64,000 nucleotides of DNA from Crocodylus rhombifer (Eukaryota > Chordata > Crocodylia > Crocodylidae), in NCBI GenBank assembly GCA_038503035.1, contig JAVSML010000995.1, forward strand, positions 310,001-374,000, read 5' to 3'. The position numbers and the translations under genes are program-made. Every line of letters starts with the position of its first letter. The first letter of the stretch is position 1. This document shows, one piece after another, positions 11,658 through 24,179 of the stretch. Below the pieces are notes generated by a model. It searched no databases. It saw only the letters and a program-made list of their open reading frames with translations, and was not told the origin of the DNA.

Positions 11658-14600
11658 CCTCCTTTTTTTTTATGGAGAGATGAGATATTTTTCATTGCTC
11701 ATCCTTTCTGAAGTTTCCAAAGGCTGGCTTTGTATTGAGAATACTGGCAATTAATTCAATAAACATTCCCAGCTTCAAGCACGTATAAGAATGCATTACA
11801 GTCTCCACTTGATCAGGAAGCCTTTCCATGTGTTGAAGAGAACTGTATGACCCAATTGAACTAAAACAAAAATGGAACCATTTACAGAAGATCTTCTGTT
11901 TTCTGTTTTGGCTGGTGGATGCTGTCTCTCATTCACTTTAGCCCCAGGCCTTGCCCCCTTGGCCCGCTATTAAATATAGTTCTTCCAAAGCCCTGCACCC
12001 TGCAACCATTCCCCCCCCCCCTCCCCCCTGGGAATTTTCTGTTTCTGGCTTTCTGCCTTCCTTTTTTCCCATCATAGCACAGGGCCATCTCAGGCTGCCC
12101 TGGTTTTCATTCTTCAGTCTTCTTTTCTTGCTCCTTTTTATAATACTTTTTCACTTTTTTTTGGTATTGCTGCTCTGGTATTTAGTACCTGTTGCTGTTA
12201 GAATCCATCCTTAAAACAATCACTTCTTAAGTCAAACTGCTTTTGAATTAATTAAGCTTAGTCAAATCAATGATTACAGCTTTCAGGGCTTTAAACTGAA
12301 GTTATTGTAGCATATGGTAACAGTATTTGCTGGTTTCCTCTGGGAATCCCACCCACTGTGTTAGTTGCAAACAGCTATATTAAGAATGTTGTTCTCATGT
12401 TTTAAATATTTGCAATACTGCCCCACCCAGTTCAGCCTCCATTTCAGAATGACTTCTGATCCATAAACTAAATGAACAGTGGAAGTACTGGAAACTTTGC
12501 CTTTGGTTTTAAATTATTTTTCTGATTCAGGATAGGATTTAACATTCTGTATTTTACTATGACAGAAATACAGCTCACATAATTATAATAAGAGACAGGT
12601 GTTCAGCCTATCATTATGCAGAAGAGAGATCTTGCTTTGATTTGCTGTGCTAGTGTAATATGTAATTCTGTTTGTATAATACAATCAAATAAAGCATGTA
12701 AAAGTATACATTAAGCTAAGTAGACCAATGACTTGCATTGAGGAAAATGATCTCTTAATGGCAACTTAAGTTAAATGCACAATACATTTCCATAGTCAAA
12801 TATTTCAGTTCTTAGTATATATTTTAATTAAGGGCTCACAACCAAGGCTACAATTTGTCCTCCCATGATGGCAGGACTGTTCATAACCTTAGCTTTATGA
12901 CACTCCATGAAAGCATGGCCTATCACAAAATGACAATGTGGGATTTTCTTGTTAGATCCTAAACTCCAAATAACTTTTATAACCTTAAAATTAATTACTA
13001 TCCTTATTTTTGCATAAACAGTATCTTATTATTTTCCCTCCTTTATATGATTGAGTAGTGACAACAAATTACATGCCATTAGTATTATTTTATTAAAGCA
13101 GGTATCTTTGCCTCCAGCAAAAAATTGCTCTTTTTTGTAATACAATATCAAGAATTAGTGAAAGTGGATGAGGTGTTATGATAAATGTGACAAACCCAAT
13201 AGTGAAGGATATGCTAAATACTTGCCCTTAAATCAAGAAGGTAACACGTATCTGATTTCTCGATAGCCATTGGTAAGAACTCCCTCTATGGTGTGGAACA
13301 GCAAAATCAGTCTGGCATTAAGTGGTGAGCATTTTCCTTTAGAGGAGGAGAGAAACTGTTTTCCCTCAAATCCACAGACCCCAGATAGAGATAAAAATTA
13401 TAATGCCCATGGCTATGGGGGTTCCTTGATTATTGTTGCCTAGGGATTCTCTTTCCTGATACAGTAAAGATTTTGGTTGTAAAAAGAGAACAATTGGGAA
13501 CTCAGACAAGATGACTACAAAACAAACCTTCTACACCCTGCTTCTAGAAAACTTTGCCCCTTGTTCTTGGCTCAGGGCTTGGCTTCTTTACTCCATGCAA
13601 TTATTGCTTCCAGAGCGGTGGATTGCAACTTGTTTGAATTCTGAAGCTGCTTGTGAAAGCAGTGCAAAGCCCTGTGCAGAATGCAATAACCTCCATTTAG
13701 CAGGCTGCTCAGATTACAGGGATCTTCTTCAGGCTCCCACTTTATTGCTAAGGTGGCCAGCAAAACTGTTAATGGATCAGGTTCCAGCTGTGTCAGAGGC
13801 TGACTTCTTCCCTATGAAATGCCCAGACTGACAAATGTGACAATGCAGCTCACAACCCCCAGGCCAAAGTCTGTCAGTCCTGGTGATAAGATCTTCCCAG
13901 ACAAGGGGATCTCGCTGCAGAATCCACTTCCAGGAGAGTTTGATTAGAAGTCTGACTTTCTAAAGTTGCAGAATGCTAGAACCCCTCAGCCATAACTCTT
14001 TTGTCACCTATAGAACTCTACAAACAAGACCAAAAATATACCGCAGGCTTCCCAAACACAGAAAATAGAAATGATCTGGGGACAATACAAGTCCTAAAGA
14101 CAATATAACCTTTGTAGGAATTATGGATATCAGCAGAAACATCCTCAGCAGGTTAGAAGTATCAAGATGTTGCCAAGTTCACAAAGCTGTGGAGACTGTC
14201 TTGAAAAAATGAACTGCTATATAAATATTTGGGGCTGGATTTTCTAGTCTGCTCTAGCCATGCAGTGCCATTCAGGCAACACAAAGTGGACAAATACCAC
14301 TTGGAAAAATGTAATGAAAAATTTCCCTTCTGAAAGAGAAAGAAAGGAGGAACAGTGCAGCTGGACGCAATTCCAACCTGGAACAGAAGCCATGAGGCCA
14401 CCAGGTCATGGTGGAAGAGAGGTATGACATACTACAGATATGGAGCAATGGAGATATGACATAAAGAGTTGCCTCTCAGCTTCTCTAATTAATGCCTGGC
14501 CAACACTGAATTGAAGATCTCAACTTGTCCCTGCTGGTTTTGTTCTCCCCTGTGTCAACTGGAGCTTATAGACCATAAATATCAACCCTGCTAGCACAAG

Positions 14601-15700
14601 CAGCATTGTTTTCAGATCTTATGACACCAGCAAAACTGAGCTTGATTAGAGTTTGGGGAAGGGGGAAGAGGGGTGGGGAGTGGAACAAACATAGGCAGTA
14701 TCTCATTATGCTATCAGTCTGTTTGTCAAACTAGTCAAAGTGATAGATTGTATAGTGTGATCACTGTGCACACAAATGAAATAGTGTTTTAAATAAATAG
14801 GAGAGGAATAAAAGTATAAAGTAAATGAAGGATCATTATTATTTTATTTTATTAAGTGAGGTCCAAAGCCTATTATTACAGTATTTTAATTGTTGGGCTG
14901 TGACAACTTTGGCTGATTTGAATTTGTGTCCAGATATGGAAGACTTCAGATTGGCAATGTTCTTGAGCCAGTTCTAGAGATTTTCAACATTATTCAATCA
15001 ACCTTGAAAAGATTTTACATTATTTTTCAGATTGTAATTTGGTAGCATTTTTTTCTAGTGTTGCTGGGCTTCTGTTTAGCTGTTGCGATCCCTCAAAACA
15101 AATCCAGGTATAAATAGAATTTCATGGGAAGAGATACTTATTGGGAAAGAAAGAAAAAAAGTCTTTTGAAAGATGTATAGCATTTGGTAATATGCTGTGT
15201 GGAACCAACAGCTATTTAAAAAATAATTATTCAGTAATTTACTTGTAGTGCGAATGGAGGAAGTCAAAAAACTTTTTGTGTGATCTTTTTTGAGACTCAG
15301 AATATTCAGCCAATTGTATTTATCCCTCTACTACTGCATATTTTATCTTGCGGAGGTTGGCATTTGCATTATCATCTTTACAAAACACTCTATTTCAGTC
15401 TACTGCTCCGAGATTTTTTTGTTTTGTTTTCTGCAGCTTGATCACACTGGGAATGTCATAAATAAATAATCATTTTCACAAAAATAAATCATCTCTTAGT
15501 TCAGTTTCCCTGAATGTTTTAAAATTAAATTTAAACACAAAATCAGAGATTAAAAATGTTGAGGGGAGGGTTGTTTTATGCCTGGCTTTGGTTTTTGTTT
15601 CAACTAGCTCTTTAAATTATGCCTGGGTAGGTATAAACAACAGGTATAACAAGAAACACAGCTGACTACTAATCTGATAATGTATTTTCTGCCTCTTAGG
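11657..15700. other. AT-rich intergenic DNA, nothing recognised
   Basis: Long AT-rich stretch. It contains a C-rich simple run near 12011-12028. Open frames are short and lack domains. Any conserved non-coding elements cannot be judged without comparison. Confidence 0.5.
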
Positions 15701-15895
15701 ATGTCTATACATGTGCTCCAGGGTGGGGTGGGAGGGTGCTCTAATTAGAACAGCTCTGAGAGCCGCTCCAGTTAAAGTACCCACAGTGGCACATATTCAG
15801 CATCTGCCATCCAGTGCTTCCAAACGTCAGGAGGGGCACTTTAACTAAAGCTTTTCTGATGAGCTTTAAAGTGCCCCCACCACCATTTTGAAACA
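15701..15895. mobile_element. Palindromic MITE-like repeat, related to the copy at 61.3 kb
   Basis: It starts CTATACATGTGCTCCAGG, whose reverse complement ends the 61300-61582 repeat. It shares the TAATTAGAACAG...CAGCATC body pattern and the paired ACTTTAACTAAAGC / CTTTAAAGTGCCC arms. Its right boundary near 15895 is approximate. Confidence 0.5.
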
Positions 15896-16950
15896 CAGGC
15901 GTGGAGGGAGGAGAAAGGTCCCTCATGAAAGCCTGCCAAAGGCTAAATGGGAACTACACTTAGCTTTGGAGCCAGAAGCAATGGAGAGCCTGCAGCGGCA
16001 GGCAGAGCCCTGTTTTGTCCGATCCTATTCTATCTGGGTTGGGCCCCGTCACAACTGCAATGGCACTTTCGGCATGGCAGCAACACTGGAAGAGGCCTAA
16101 AGAAGGCATGGAGCCAGGCAGCACAGCCCAATCCCATGGCCAATACTCCAGGAAACAAGGAGAGAATTGTTTTCAAGCCCAAGATCTCTGATGGACCAGC
16201 TCACTGCCTGACAAAGACTGTGGCAGCTGGAGATTTTGGGGAACCCAGCAGGAACCTGCACCTAAAAAGGAGAAGGTGGTCATGGAGGGAGCAGCAGTGC
16301 AGAAAGCAAGGGTTTTTTTCTTCTTTTTTTTCCTTTTGAAGAATTTTCTTGTTTGCATACCTACTCCAGGCAGGGAGTGGGCAGCCAGCCCTTTTATTTT
16401 TTTTTTTGATATAGAACCACAATTGCAGAAGGGCTGCTTGGCCAGCATTCAGGGACTCAAGCTGATTAAGCATGAGCACAGCCAAGGACTTGCCCTTGAT
16501 CGGAGGGCTGGCTGATTTGGCAGGAGGGCTGTAGACTGAGTTTAAGTTCTTGTGTGACCAACGGAAAACCATTCAGGCCCTTTGACTGGGCTAATTTGTC
16601 CTTTTGTTTATTTGGTCTCCTTGATGAGGCTCGGTGACCTGGAACCTGAAAGTTGGTGCTTAATCAGATTTTTACTTAGTTTTACTTTTGAATACTGTGA
16701 TACATGGCACAGACGGGCCCTGAGGCTGGGACACTTAGCTGATCTAATTGTTGAAAGTTTGTTTTCCCTTTTGCTTTTCCTTTGGATCCAGGCTGACAGA
16801 TGGCCTTGTTGAGGATGAAGTGGCACAGGCTGGTTGACCTGGCCCTGAGATCACCCCAAGCCTAAGGACTGGCAAGTGAATGCTTTCTGGCATCAAGTTG
16901 AGACTTTACAGTCAAGCTGCCTGCTTCTAACTGGTTGGTGTATGGATGGG
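15896..16950. other. Unassigned, with two T-rich runs
   Basis: Poly-T-rich runs lie at about 16314-16334 and 16395-16407. The open frames at 15947-16339 and 16201-16572 overlap on opposite strands and match no domain I recognise. Confidence 0.4.
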
Positions 16951-18949
16951 TGTGACAGGGGGTAGACTCAGGGCTGGTCTCAGTACTGGCAGTCTGCCCT
17001 GTCTTGCCTACCATGATTTGTTATATTAAATTTGATGTAAAATGCGGGAGGTTGCCCATTTAATGCCCCCATGCCTAAGGCATTATATATAGCTATGACC
17101 TCCCCTATACCGTGTCCCCTGCCTTGCAGATGGCACCCAAAGTTCTTCCTCTCTGACCCACACTCGGTCTTAAAATGTCTGAGGTCTTACTGGGGTCTCT
17201 CTTTGACCCAAAGCTTGGCCTCACCATATCTGAGGGCTTATTGGGGTCCAACTCCTCCACCCTCTCACTGGGGCACCAACTTATGCCCCCTCACTGGGGC
17301 TCACTCCCTGAACTACTTGTGGGGCTGGCCTATATGCAGACCTTTAGGTCACCTTTGCAGCCCTACTCTGCACCAGCTCTGTGCAGCCTTTCAGGCTGCC
17401 CTTGTGACCCTACTATATATGGCCCATTCTGTCACTCCACTCCCTCACCGAGGCCACTCTTTGGACCCCCTCCGCTGGAGTCTCAGGGTCTTATACCCTA
17501 TGGGACTCAGGTGTCTGTAGATGTGCCTGGCCCCCAAGCCTGACCCTAACTGCTGGGTTACCCACCAGGTTGTGGGGGCTGGGGCAATAAGGTGCCCCTT
17601 ACTCACCTTCACTGGGGAGGTAACTGGCATGGCATTTCCTGGGGACCACCCTGCAACAGGAGGACCCACCACACTATCCTACCCCAGCAAGGTGTAGTGT
17701 CAAGTCATGCTCCAAGACCAGGATCTTCCTCCATCCCCATAGGTCCCTTCTGTACCTCCACATCACAGGCTGGCTAGGTGCTGTGAGTGTATCAGCCATG
17801 AGGCTGCTGGGTTTGGGATTGAGGAGGCGAGTTGGGAGTGAAATAAAGGCAAGTTTACTTATAGCTTAGCATACAACAGTTAACAGAAAGGTTAATGTGA
17901 CAAACAGATAGTACAGTAATAAAGAGCTAATAATGAATAATAACAACAGATAGACAGAATGACAAAGAGTTCCCACATGGGGTTGGCAACTTATCAGCAG
18001 TCCCTCTATGCCAGGTGCATGCCAAGGTGTTCCAGCGAAGTCAAGCATCCCCGATCAATGCTGTCTGAGGGGTCACTGGGAAGGTCCATTGGTCAGGATC
18101 CGGTCCTTGCTTACACTGGGAGTCCGGGGTCCAGGCTTGGTACAGCGATGGTCCTTCTGTCCCGTCCTTCTGGTCACTTGACATGCGTGTTCCTTTATGT
18201 CTTATCTTATGCTAATCTGTTAGGTTTAGAGCCACTTACAATCTTGCCCTATAGCTGTTACTCTGTGGGATCAACAGGTGTTAGAAATTATCATGAAAGG
18301 TTACCGCCCGAACTTGGGTTCACCCAATAAGCAAATTACACCACATTACTTTGAGGTTTTAAATTAGTACTACCTGCTCAAGCTCAACCCCTTGGTTTCT
18401 TATTCCTTGGATTCCTAGGAATGTGCTAATTATGTTAGGTGGTCAGATCTTGTTATGGCTGACCTTTAAAAAACCTGTTAGATCAGCTAATCTTGTAGTT
18501 TGGCTTATTTTGGGGTCCTAGTCAGTCTCATGATCACTGCAAACAGTTAGATTCAACACTTTGGTTAAATTGTGACAGACAAATTCCACTTGCAGGTTGC
18601 AAACTTGCAAGCTTTGCATTAGCTAATCTTAACTGCTAAACAATTGCCTGGATGTCTCCAAGAGCATATATATATTGCTCATGATAGTAACCCCTCTGCT
18701 TCTGGCCACCACAATGGATGTTATGAGCAGCTGGTCTAGTCAGGTGATGTTTTTTCCAGCTGCTTGCAGCAACTGCTGCCTCAGCCCTGAGGGCCTAGGT
18801 TTAAAATAGAGGCTGTTCATCTCCCTCCTCCTATCCCACGGCCCTCCTGCAGTCAGGTGACCAACTTGTTACCCTAGCTCACACATGGTGGCTACCCTAT
18901 TGCCTGCTCTGGCCCTTAAAGTGGCAGGCACCAAAGGTGCTCTACCACA
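16951..18949 (+). mobile_element. Probable LTR or LTR-bounded remnant
   Basis: It starts TGTGACAGGGGGTAGA and ends TCTACCACA, giving TG...CA with a TGTG/CACA inverted end. The adjacent 5-bp flanks are ATGGG on the left and ATGGA on the right, one transition apart, as expected for a decayed 5-bp target duplication. A TATATATAG box lies near 17083 and an AATAAA near 17842. At about 2 kb it is long for an LTR, and a second TGTGACAG at 18571 offers an alternative right end. No retroviral coding sequence is seen. Confidence 0.5.
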
Positions 18950-19317
18950 ATGGAGTAACGGATAGGTAGGAGCCCCATGAAGAAAACTGACTGGATGGGC
19001 CCTAGATCAAGCACTTTGTGGATAAACCATCTCCCAACTGATAGAAAGAAAATAATTCAACGTAAAGACATGGCAGGATAGAACAGGCAACCTTAGTGAG
19101 TGCTTGAATCAGGGGAGTCCCATCCCTCACAGCACAGTCCCATCAAAAAACAAGTTGCTGAGGGCTGCGGCCCTATCCGGTGTCAAGGTGACAGTAAGAA
19201 TGCTAAATACAAATGATGCAGAGGCTGCTGGAGTGCTGTAATAAGCACATGTTGGAGTAGAGCTCTGTCATGTATATAGGTACCCTTATTGATTAATTGT
19301 ATTATAGTACCCATGAG

Positions 19318-20511
19318 TGTCACAGAGCACCTCAGTGCTCTGCTCCTATAAAGAGGCACAGGTGCTGGTTGCTGGGACAACCACTGTTGGTCAACTGACC
19401 GGAAGGGGGCAGGGCCTGACCTATATATATATCAAGACTGAGGCCAGGGAGGCAGTTCCCTGCCAGCAGCCATAGGGGTGGGAACTCTGCCGGAGCAATG
19501 AGAAGGAAGAGGCCAGGATACTTGAGCAGTTGCTATGGATGAGAGAGGGAGAAACCCTGTCATGGACTTGAAAACGGTTATAGCCAGATGGTTTGACTTT
19601 ACGTTGTAGCCAAGAGACTTGAGTTTCTGTTTACTGTTTAAAACCGGAGGACCGGGTGAGGCTATTAGGGGTTGGTGGAGGCCTCATAGGGCCTCCACGG
19701 TAGTGTGGGGACCCCAGTGCCAGAGAGGGCACAGCACTTGGGGGTGCACTGACCCCGGTGCCAGAGAGGGTGCAGCACGATAAGCACCCCAGAGCAAAGG
19801 GGGTGACGAGCCCCAAGGCAAAGGGGGTGACGAGAGAAGCCCCAGAGTAAGGGGGCATTGATTGCAGAGCGCCTGAGGGGGCGCAAGGTTGCAAGGCAAG
19901 CAGGAGCGCCTGAGGGGGCGCAAGGTTGCGAGGCAAGCCGGAGCGCCTGTGGGGGCGCAAGGTTGCGAGGCAAGCCGGAGCGCCTGAGGGGGCGCAAGGT
20001 TGCGAGGCAAGCCGGAGCGCCTGTGGGGGCGCAAGGTTGCGAGGCAAGCCGGAGCGCCTGAGGGGGCGCCAGGTTGCGAGGCAAGCCGGAGCACCTGTGG
20101 GGGGCGCAAGGTTGCGAGGCAAGCCGGAGCACCTGTGGGGGCGCAAGGTTGCGAGGCAAGCTGGAGCGCCTGTGGGGTGCAAGGTTGTGAGACAAGGGCT
20201 GCGAAAAGCCCAAGTGCCAGAGAGGGCAGACTGAACAACGTCCAGGATATCAGCGAGGCTTGGGGGCGTGGTAAAGGGGTGGTTGGAGCCACGCATAGCC
20301 CACAAGGCTGGGGTGCACCGAGTCAAACAATACAGAACAGGGGCCAGGATACATCAGAGCACCATGTCCAAGGGGACAAAAGGCAGCCTCCCTTATAAAT
20401 ATATAACATCAAAGATGTGGCAGGCGAGAACGAGGGTGCTTTAACGCAAACTTGACATGGTAGGGGCACTAGGGGAGATCATGGCCACTCCTAGGACCCC
20501 ACGCTGTGACA
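19318..20511 (+). mobile_element. Solo LTR (1,194 bp) with 5-bp target duplication
   Basis: Terminal TGTCACAG and CTGTGACA form an exact 8-bp inverted repeat with TG...CA ends. The flanks are ATGAG at 19313-19317 and ATGAG at 20512-20516, a perfect 5-bp target-site duplication, so the unit inserted as a whole. A CCTATAAAG box lies about 30 bp inside and a TATATATAT run near 19425. There is no internal coding region or second LTR. A 5-bp duplication fits Gypsy-type or some endogenous-retrovirus LTRs; the family is not identified. A 37-bp minisatellite has grown inside it. Confidence 0.85.
19867..20198 (+). repeat. 37-bp minisatellite, nine copies
   Basis: Units start at 19867, 19904, 19941, 19978, 20015, 20052, 20089 (38 bp), 20127 and 20164 (truncated, about 35 bp). 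Each reads GAGCGCCTGWGGGGGCGCAA, then GGTTGCGAGGCAAGCCG. Copies differ at a few positions, mainly the A/T at unit position 10. Because 37 is not a multiple of 3, all frames repeat and stay open, which explains the overlapping proline/alanine-rich frames on both strands. Confidence 0.97.
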
Positions 20512-20516
20512 ATGAG

Positions 20517-23090
20517 TTACAATCATGGACTAGGAGCCCCCTTACAAAATGGTATAAAGACTGCCCTTTAAGAATGAAACAGGAGAAGTGTTCAGAATGA
20601 TGAGGGAGAACAAGAAAAAATGGGACGTTACTGGTCTGTGTGCTGGACAGTTCATAAACAGCCTACTGTCATGCATTACATCTCAGGAATCTATTGCAAT
20701 GGGTCCTTTACTCTTTATTGTGAATTATTTTAGTAAGACACACATTTATTAGATTTAGGTGCTGCCCTTCCCAAGAAGGGCTCAGGACAGCTAAGAGATG
20801 AGAGCAAAATAACTTATAAACAAGCGTATGAGAACAAGAGCTAATAGAGCATCATAATGAACCATAGAGCAAAAACTTCCTAAACAATATCCCATTTTAG
20901 TCTTGCCTGCTAAACACCTTCTCAGACAGGAAGGTCCTACAGTGCTTCTGGAAGATGTCCAGGTTGGGTCTGGCAGACCTCAAAGAAGAGAGATTTCTAG
21001 AGCTGAGGAGTGATTAACAAGCATGACCTCTTATGTGTTTTGCCAAGTGATCTTGGTGCATTGATGGAACTTGCAGGAGGTTGCCCTTGGTTGATATTAG
21101 GCATTGCAATGTGGCATAAAAGAAAAGTATAAAAGACTTAAAAATGCCCAATATCCTGCCCTCACCGTAGGGATACATTGATAACCCCAGACAACGAGGG
21201 CCCCAGTCACCCTCAACTAGCTTTTATAGGTCTGGATGGATGCAGGACCTGTCACAGCTGACTACTGTACCTGTATCCCCACCCCCAAACTCATTCTTTG
21301 TACCAGTGGGTGATAGCAAGAGAAACAGATGCATATAAACCAGATAAGACAGAGAGTCCTCAACCCTGTACCTTTACACTGTAGAAAATGTGGTGGTCCC
21401 CAAATTATGAGGGATATAGGTAATTTGTTTGTCTGTGATTATTTTTTGGCAAGTAAGGCCCAGTTTTCCAAATAGAACCACCCGGCCAGACCCAGAATCC
21501 ACTGGGAAGACACTAATTGGACTTCTTACAGGCAAGGGAAGGGGGTGATTTGTCCTCATGACTTTTTCTGGGGCTGCTGTCTGGAAGAACAGTTTTATAT
21601 ACATGATCCCGCATCTAACATGACCAAAATATTTCTGTTGCTTTACTTATGTTACCAATAGAGCAGACAAACCTTTAATAGAACAATGACTTGTGTAAAA
21701 TCACACTTTCTAGATTAAGCACTCACATACAGTGTATACAACAAAATGATCACCCAATCACCAGGGACCTACTTAAATTGCAGTTCTGCAATTTTTGCAG
21801 AAACCACAAAAAACAGTGGTTTCTACAATCACTGAGAAAAATGATTTCCTGTAATTTTGCATGGAGTCACCCCCACAACAGAGAAAATGCAAGCTTATCA
21901 GAATACAAAGAAAGTGCAGAAATCCCTGCAGCTATGGAGCAAGTGGTTTGATAATGCTATAATTTGTCTGATATTTCCGTAGATTTAATTATGCCATAGT
22001 TTTTCCCTCTTGGCCAATTAGGAGTGAGGGGTGGGGCTGCCAGGGTTCCTCAGCCAATTAGTGGTGGGGGAGGGGGGAGCCTACTGTAAAAAGGCTACCA
22101 AATCAGCTCCAGAGGATGCAAGAGGCCTGCAAAAATCCCTTTGTCTCACCATGATTTAGGTGGGTCCCTACTCATCCCTCACCTACATTTTTCAAGGGCC
22201 ATGGATACTAGATTCATTGAGGCCTCCCAGATATCACATAGCTCCATTTCTACGAGTATCTTCAATGTTTTGGGAACGTCTATGTTTGAAATGTGTTGCG
22301 AGTTTTGTGCATCTATATGAAATGATCTGCAACAACGACGGAATCACCAATGTGTGTGCACACTGGATTGTAATCCTACAATTAAGCTATGTTTGTGTTG
22401 TATCATTGCAGCAATGCAGCATTGTTTTGTTTAAAAATATCTGTTCTGCATTCTGCTCAGAAGAGATCAAATATATTTTTCCCATAATCCCTTTTATTTA
22501 ATTTCATCACTTTATGAACCAGACAGTTCTGTTTTCAAAGTGCTTGCCCAGAAACATTGGAAACAAGCTGTTGCAAGTGTATTTAATATATGAAGTTACT
22601 TTTGAATGGGGGTGGGGGTAAAGGCAACTGAGGACAAGTCTTGATATCTACTTTTAGATATTTTCCAGGAGCAGATTCACTTGGAGGAGTGTCATTAGGA
22701 GCTCAGCCAAGAAACACTTGGGTGACAGGATTGTGCTATAGACCTGGGATGATCAGCGGAGGTAGTTGTACATCAGGATGAAGTTCCTAGAAATTCATGC
22801 AAAGCTTTTCCCACAGTGGCAGGAGCAGTTTATAAATGGAGACAGTGTGGAGGAGAGTGTAGCAATTGCTGTCAAGAAGCGTGTCTGTCACAATTGCTGC
22901 TGGTCAGTATATAGCCAGTTGGGTGTTGGTAGATAAACTATCAGATGTGTTATAATATAGCTGTGCACAGCAAGGCAGAATGTACTAGTCCTCTTAATGA
23001 TCAGGCTGGAAAATGTGCAGGAAGTTATTAATGGGAGATGTATGGTTGTAGTTCTCCTGGGATGCTGGGGGACTGTGAATTAACTTGAAT
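20517..23090. other. Intergenic; possible old dispersed repeat at 20.75-21.25 kb
   Basis: GCTGCCCTTCCCAAGAAGGG near 20761 and the following 400 bp have the look of an old reptile interspersed repeat, but I cannot assign a family. No gene is supported. The frame at 22160-22501 has no recognised domain. Confidence 0.35.
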
Positions 23091-23094
23091 CGGG

Positions 23095-23300
23095 AGGGGA
23101 TCTGGGGTAGAAGTTCAATAAACCAATTTAACCTAAATCAATTAAGTCTGATAGTACATCCATCGAGGTTTATTTTAAACTGGTTTTGGCCATTTTGAAA
23201 GTGGTTTATGTGTACTGTACTTCTGTTGTGTTACAGATTTGAACTGGTTTCCAATCACTTATACCGGTTTATGTGTAATTTCGGTTCCTAGTGCAGAGGC
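23095..23300. repeat. Dispersed repeat, copy 1 (related to 29.7 kb)
   Basis: TTTAACCTAAATCAATTAAG and AGGTTTATTTTAAACTGG match the order and spacing of TTTGACCTAAATTGAATAAG and AGGTTTATCTTAAACTG at 29736-29795. Both copies later carry a run about an AACTGGT/GACTG phrase and a CACTTA motif. Probably a MITE; the ends are undefined. Confidence 0.5.
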
Positions 23301-23466
23301 TCCCCACCTACGTTGAGTGAACTCCTATATCTCAATAAAAGCAGCTTTCAACATGAGTTTAATAATGTGTCTTTAAAAAACTGCAGCAAAACTATTGTGT
23401 GCATAAGTCATTTTAACATTAAATTATTCCATTTGCCCTGTTATAAATGTCAAGTGTAAACAAATA

Positions 23467-24177
23467 GGGCTGTGTGAAGCTTCAGGCGCTGATTCAATTC
23501 AGCAGAGATTCAGCCCGATTCAGTGGTCAAATCTCCAAATCCAAATTGAATCAGAGGACCCTTTAATCTCTCTGAATCGAATTGGAACCCTCCGAATCAA
23601 TTCGGAGAGATTCGGAAAGATTTGATGATTCAGACATAGACACAGCTTTAAATGTTTTTTCTACATACCTCAAGGTACCAGGCGGCTCATGAACACTGAG
23701 ATGCTAGGGCAGATGGATCATCCCACAGGAATGCGGGGAGAGGGGGGTCCCCAGTGTGCTTGGCAGCAGACCCGGAAGTGGACCAGAAGCACTTCCAGTC
23801 CACTTGCGAGTCTGCTGGGGAGCGCCCCATGGGCCACCCCCACACCCCTCCACGCCTCGGCTTGGCAACTGGTGCCTCCTGGGTCTGGGACTCACCTCAG
23901 GTCCCCCCACAGCCTCCCCGTGCTCCTGTGGGATGTTCCATCCACGCCACCATCGCAGTGTTCACGAGCTGCACCTGGTACCTTCAGGTATATAGAAAAA
24001 ACATTTTAAGCTTTGTCTATGGCCAAATCACTGATTCTCTGAATCAGCATTGAATCTTAAAATTTGGATTTGAACAAATCAAATCGGGACAGTGATCCAA
24101 ATCAACAAATCGAATCACTGTCCCCAATTCAGGCCAAATCTGAATCCGAATCGAATACGGCCTGTTTTACCCACCCC
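23467..24177. mobile_element. Long-TIR non-autonomous DNA element
   Basis: The arms are about 200-220 bp and inverted. At the inner edge, AAATGTTTTTTCTACATACC followed by GGTACCAG (about 23650-23682) is mirrored at about 23977-24009 with two differences. The outer arms are rich in GAATC/GATTC phrases. The ends are GGGCTGTGTG and ACCCACCCC, each next to TA, consistent with a TA duplication. The GC-rich centre (23683-23976) encodes nothing recognised. This fits a mariner-type or other long-TIR MITE. Confidence 0.7.
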
Positions 24178-24179
24178 TA

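Noticed and set aside
16314..16407. Poly-T runs as a processed pseudogene tail (minus strand)
   Set aside because: The neighbouring sequence shows no coding similarity and no target duplication was found.
17071..17543. Proline/leucine-rich frames of 149 and 122 codons
   Set aside because: They overlap each other in different frames inside a probable LTR, with no recognised domain.
19631..20398. Overlapping 130-231 codon frames on both strands
   Set aside because: They come from a 37-bp tandem repeat read in every frame because 37 is not a multiple of 3; no domain is present.
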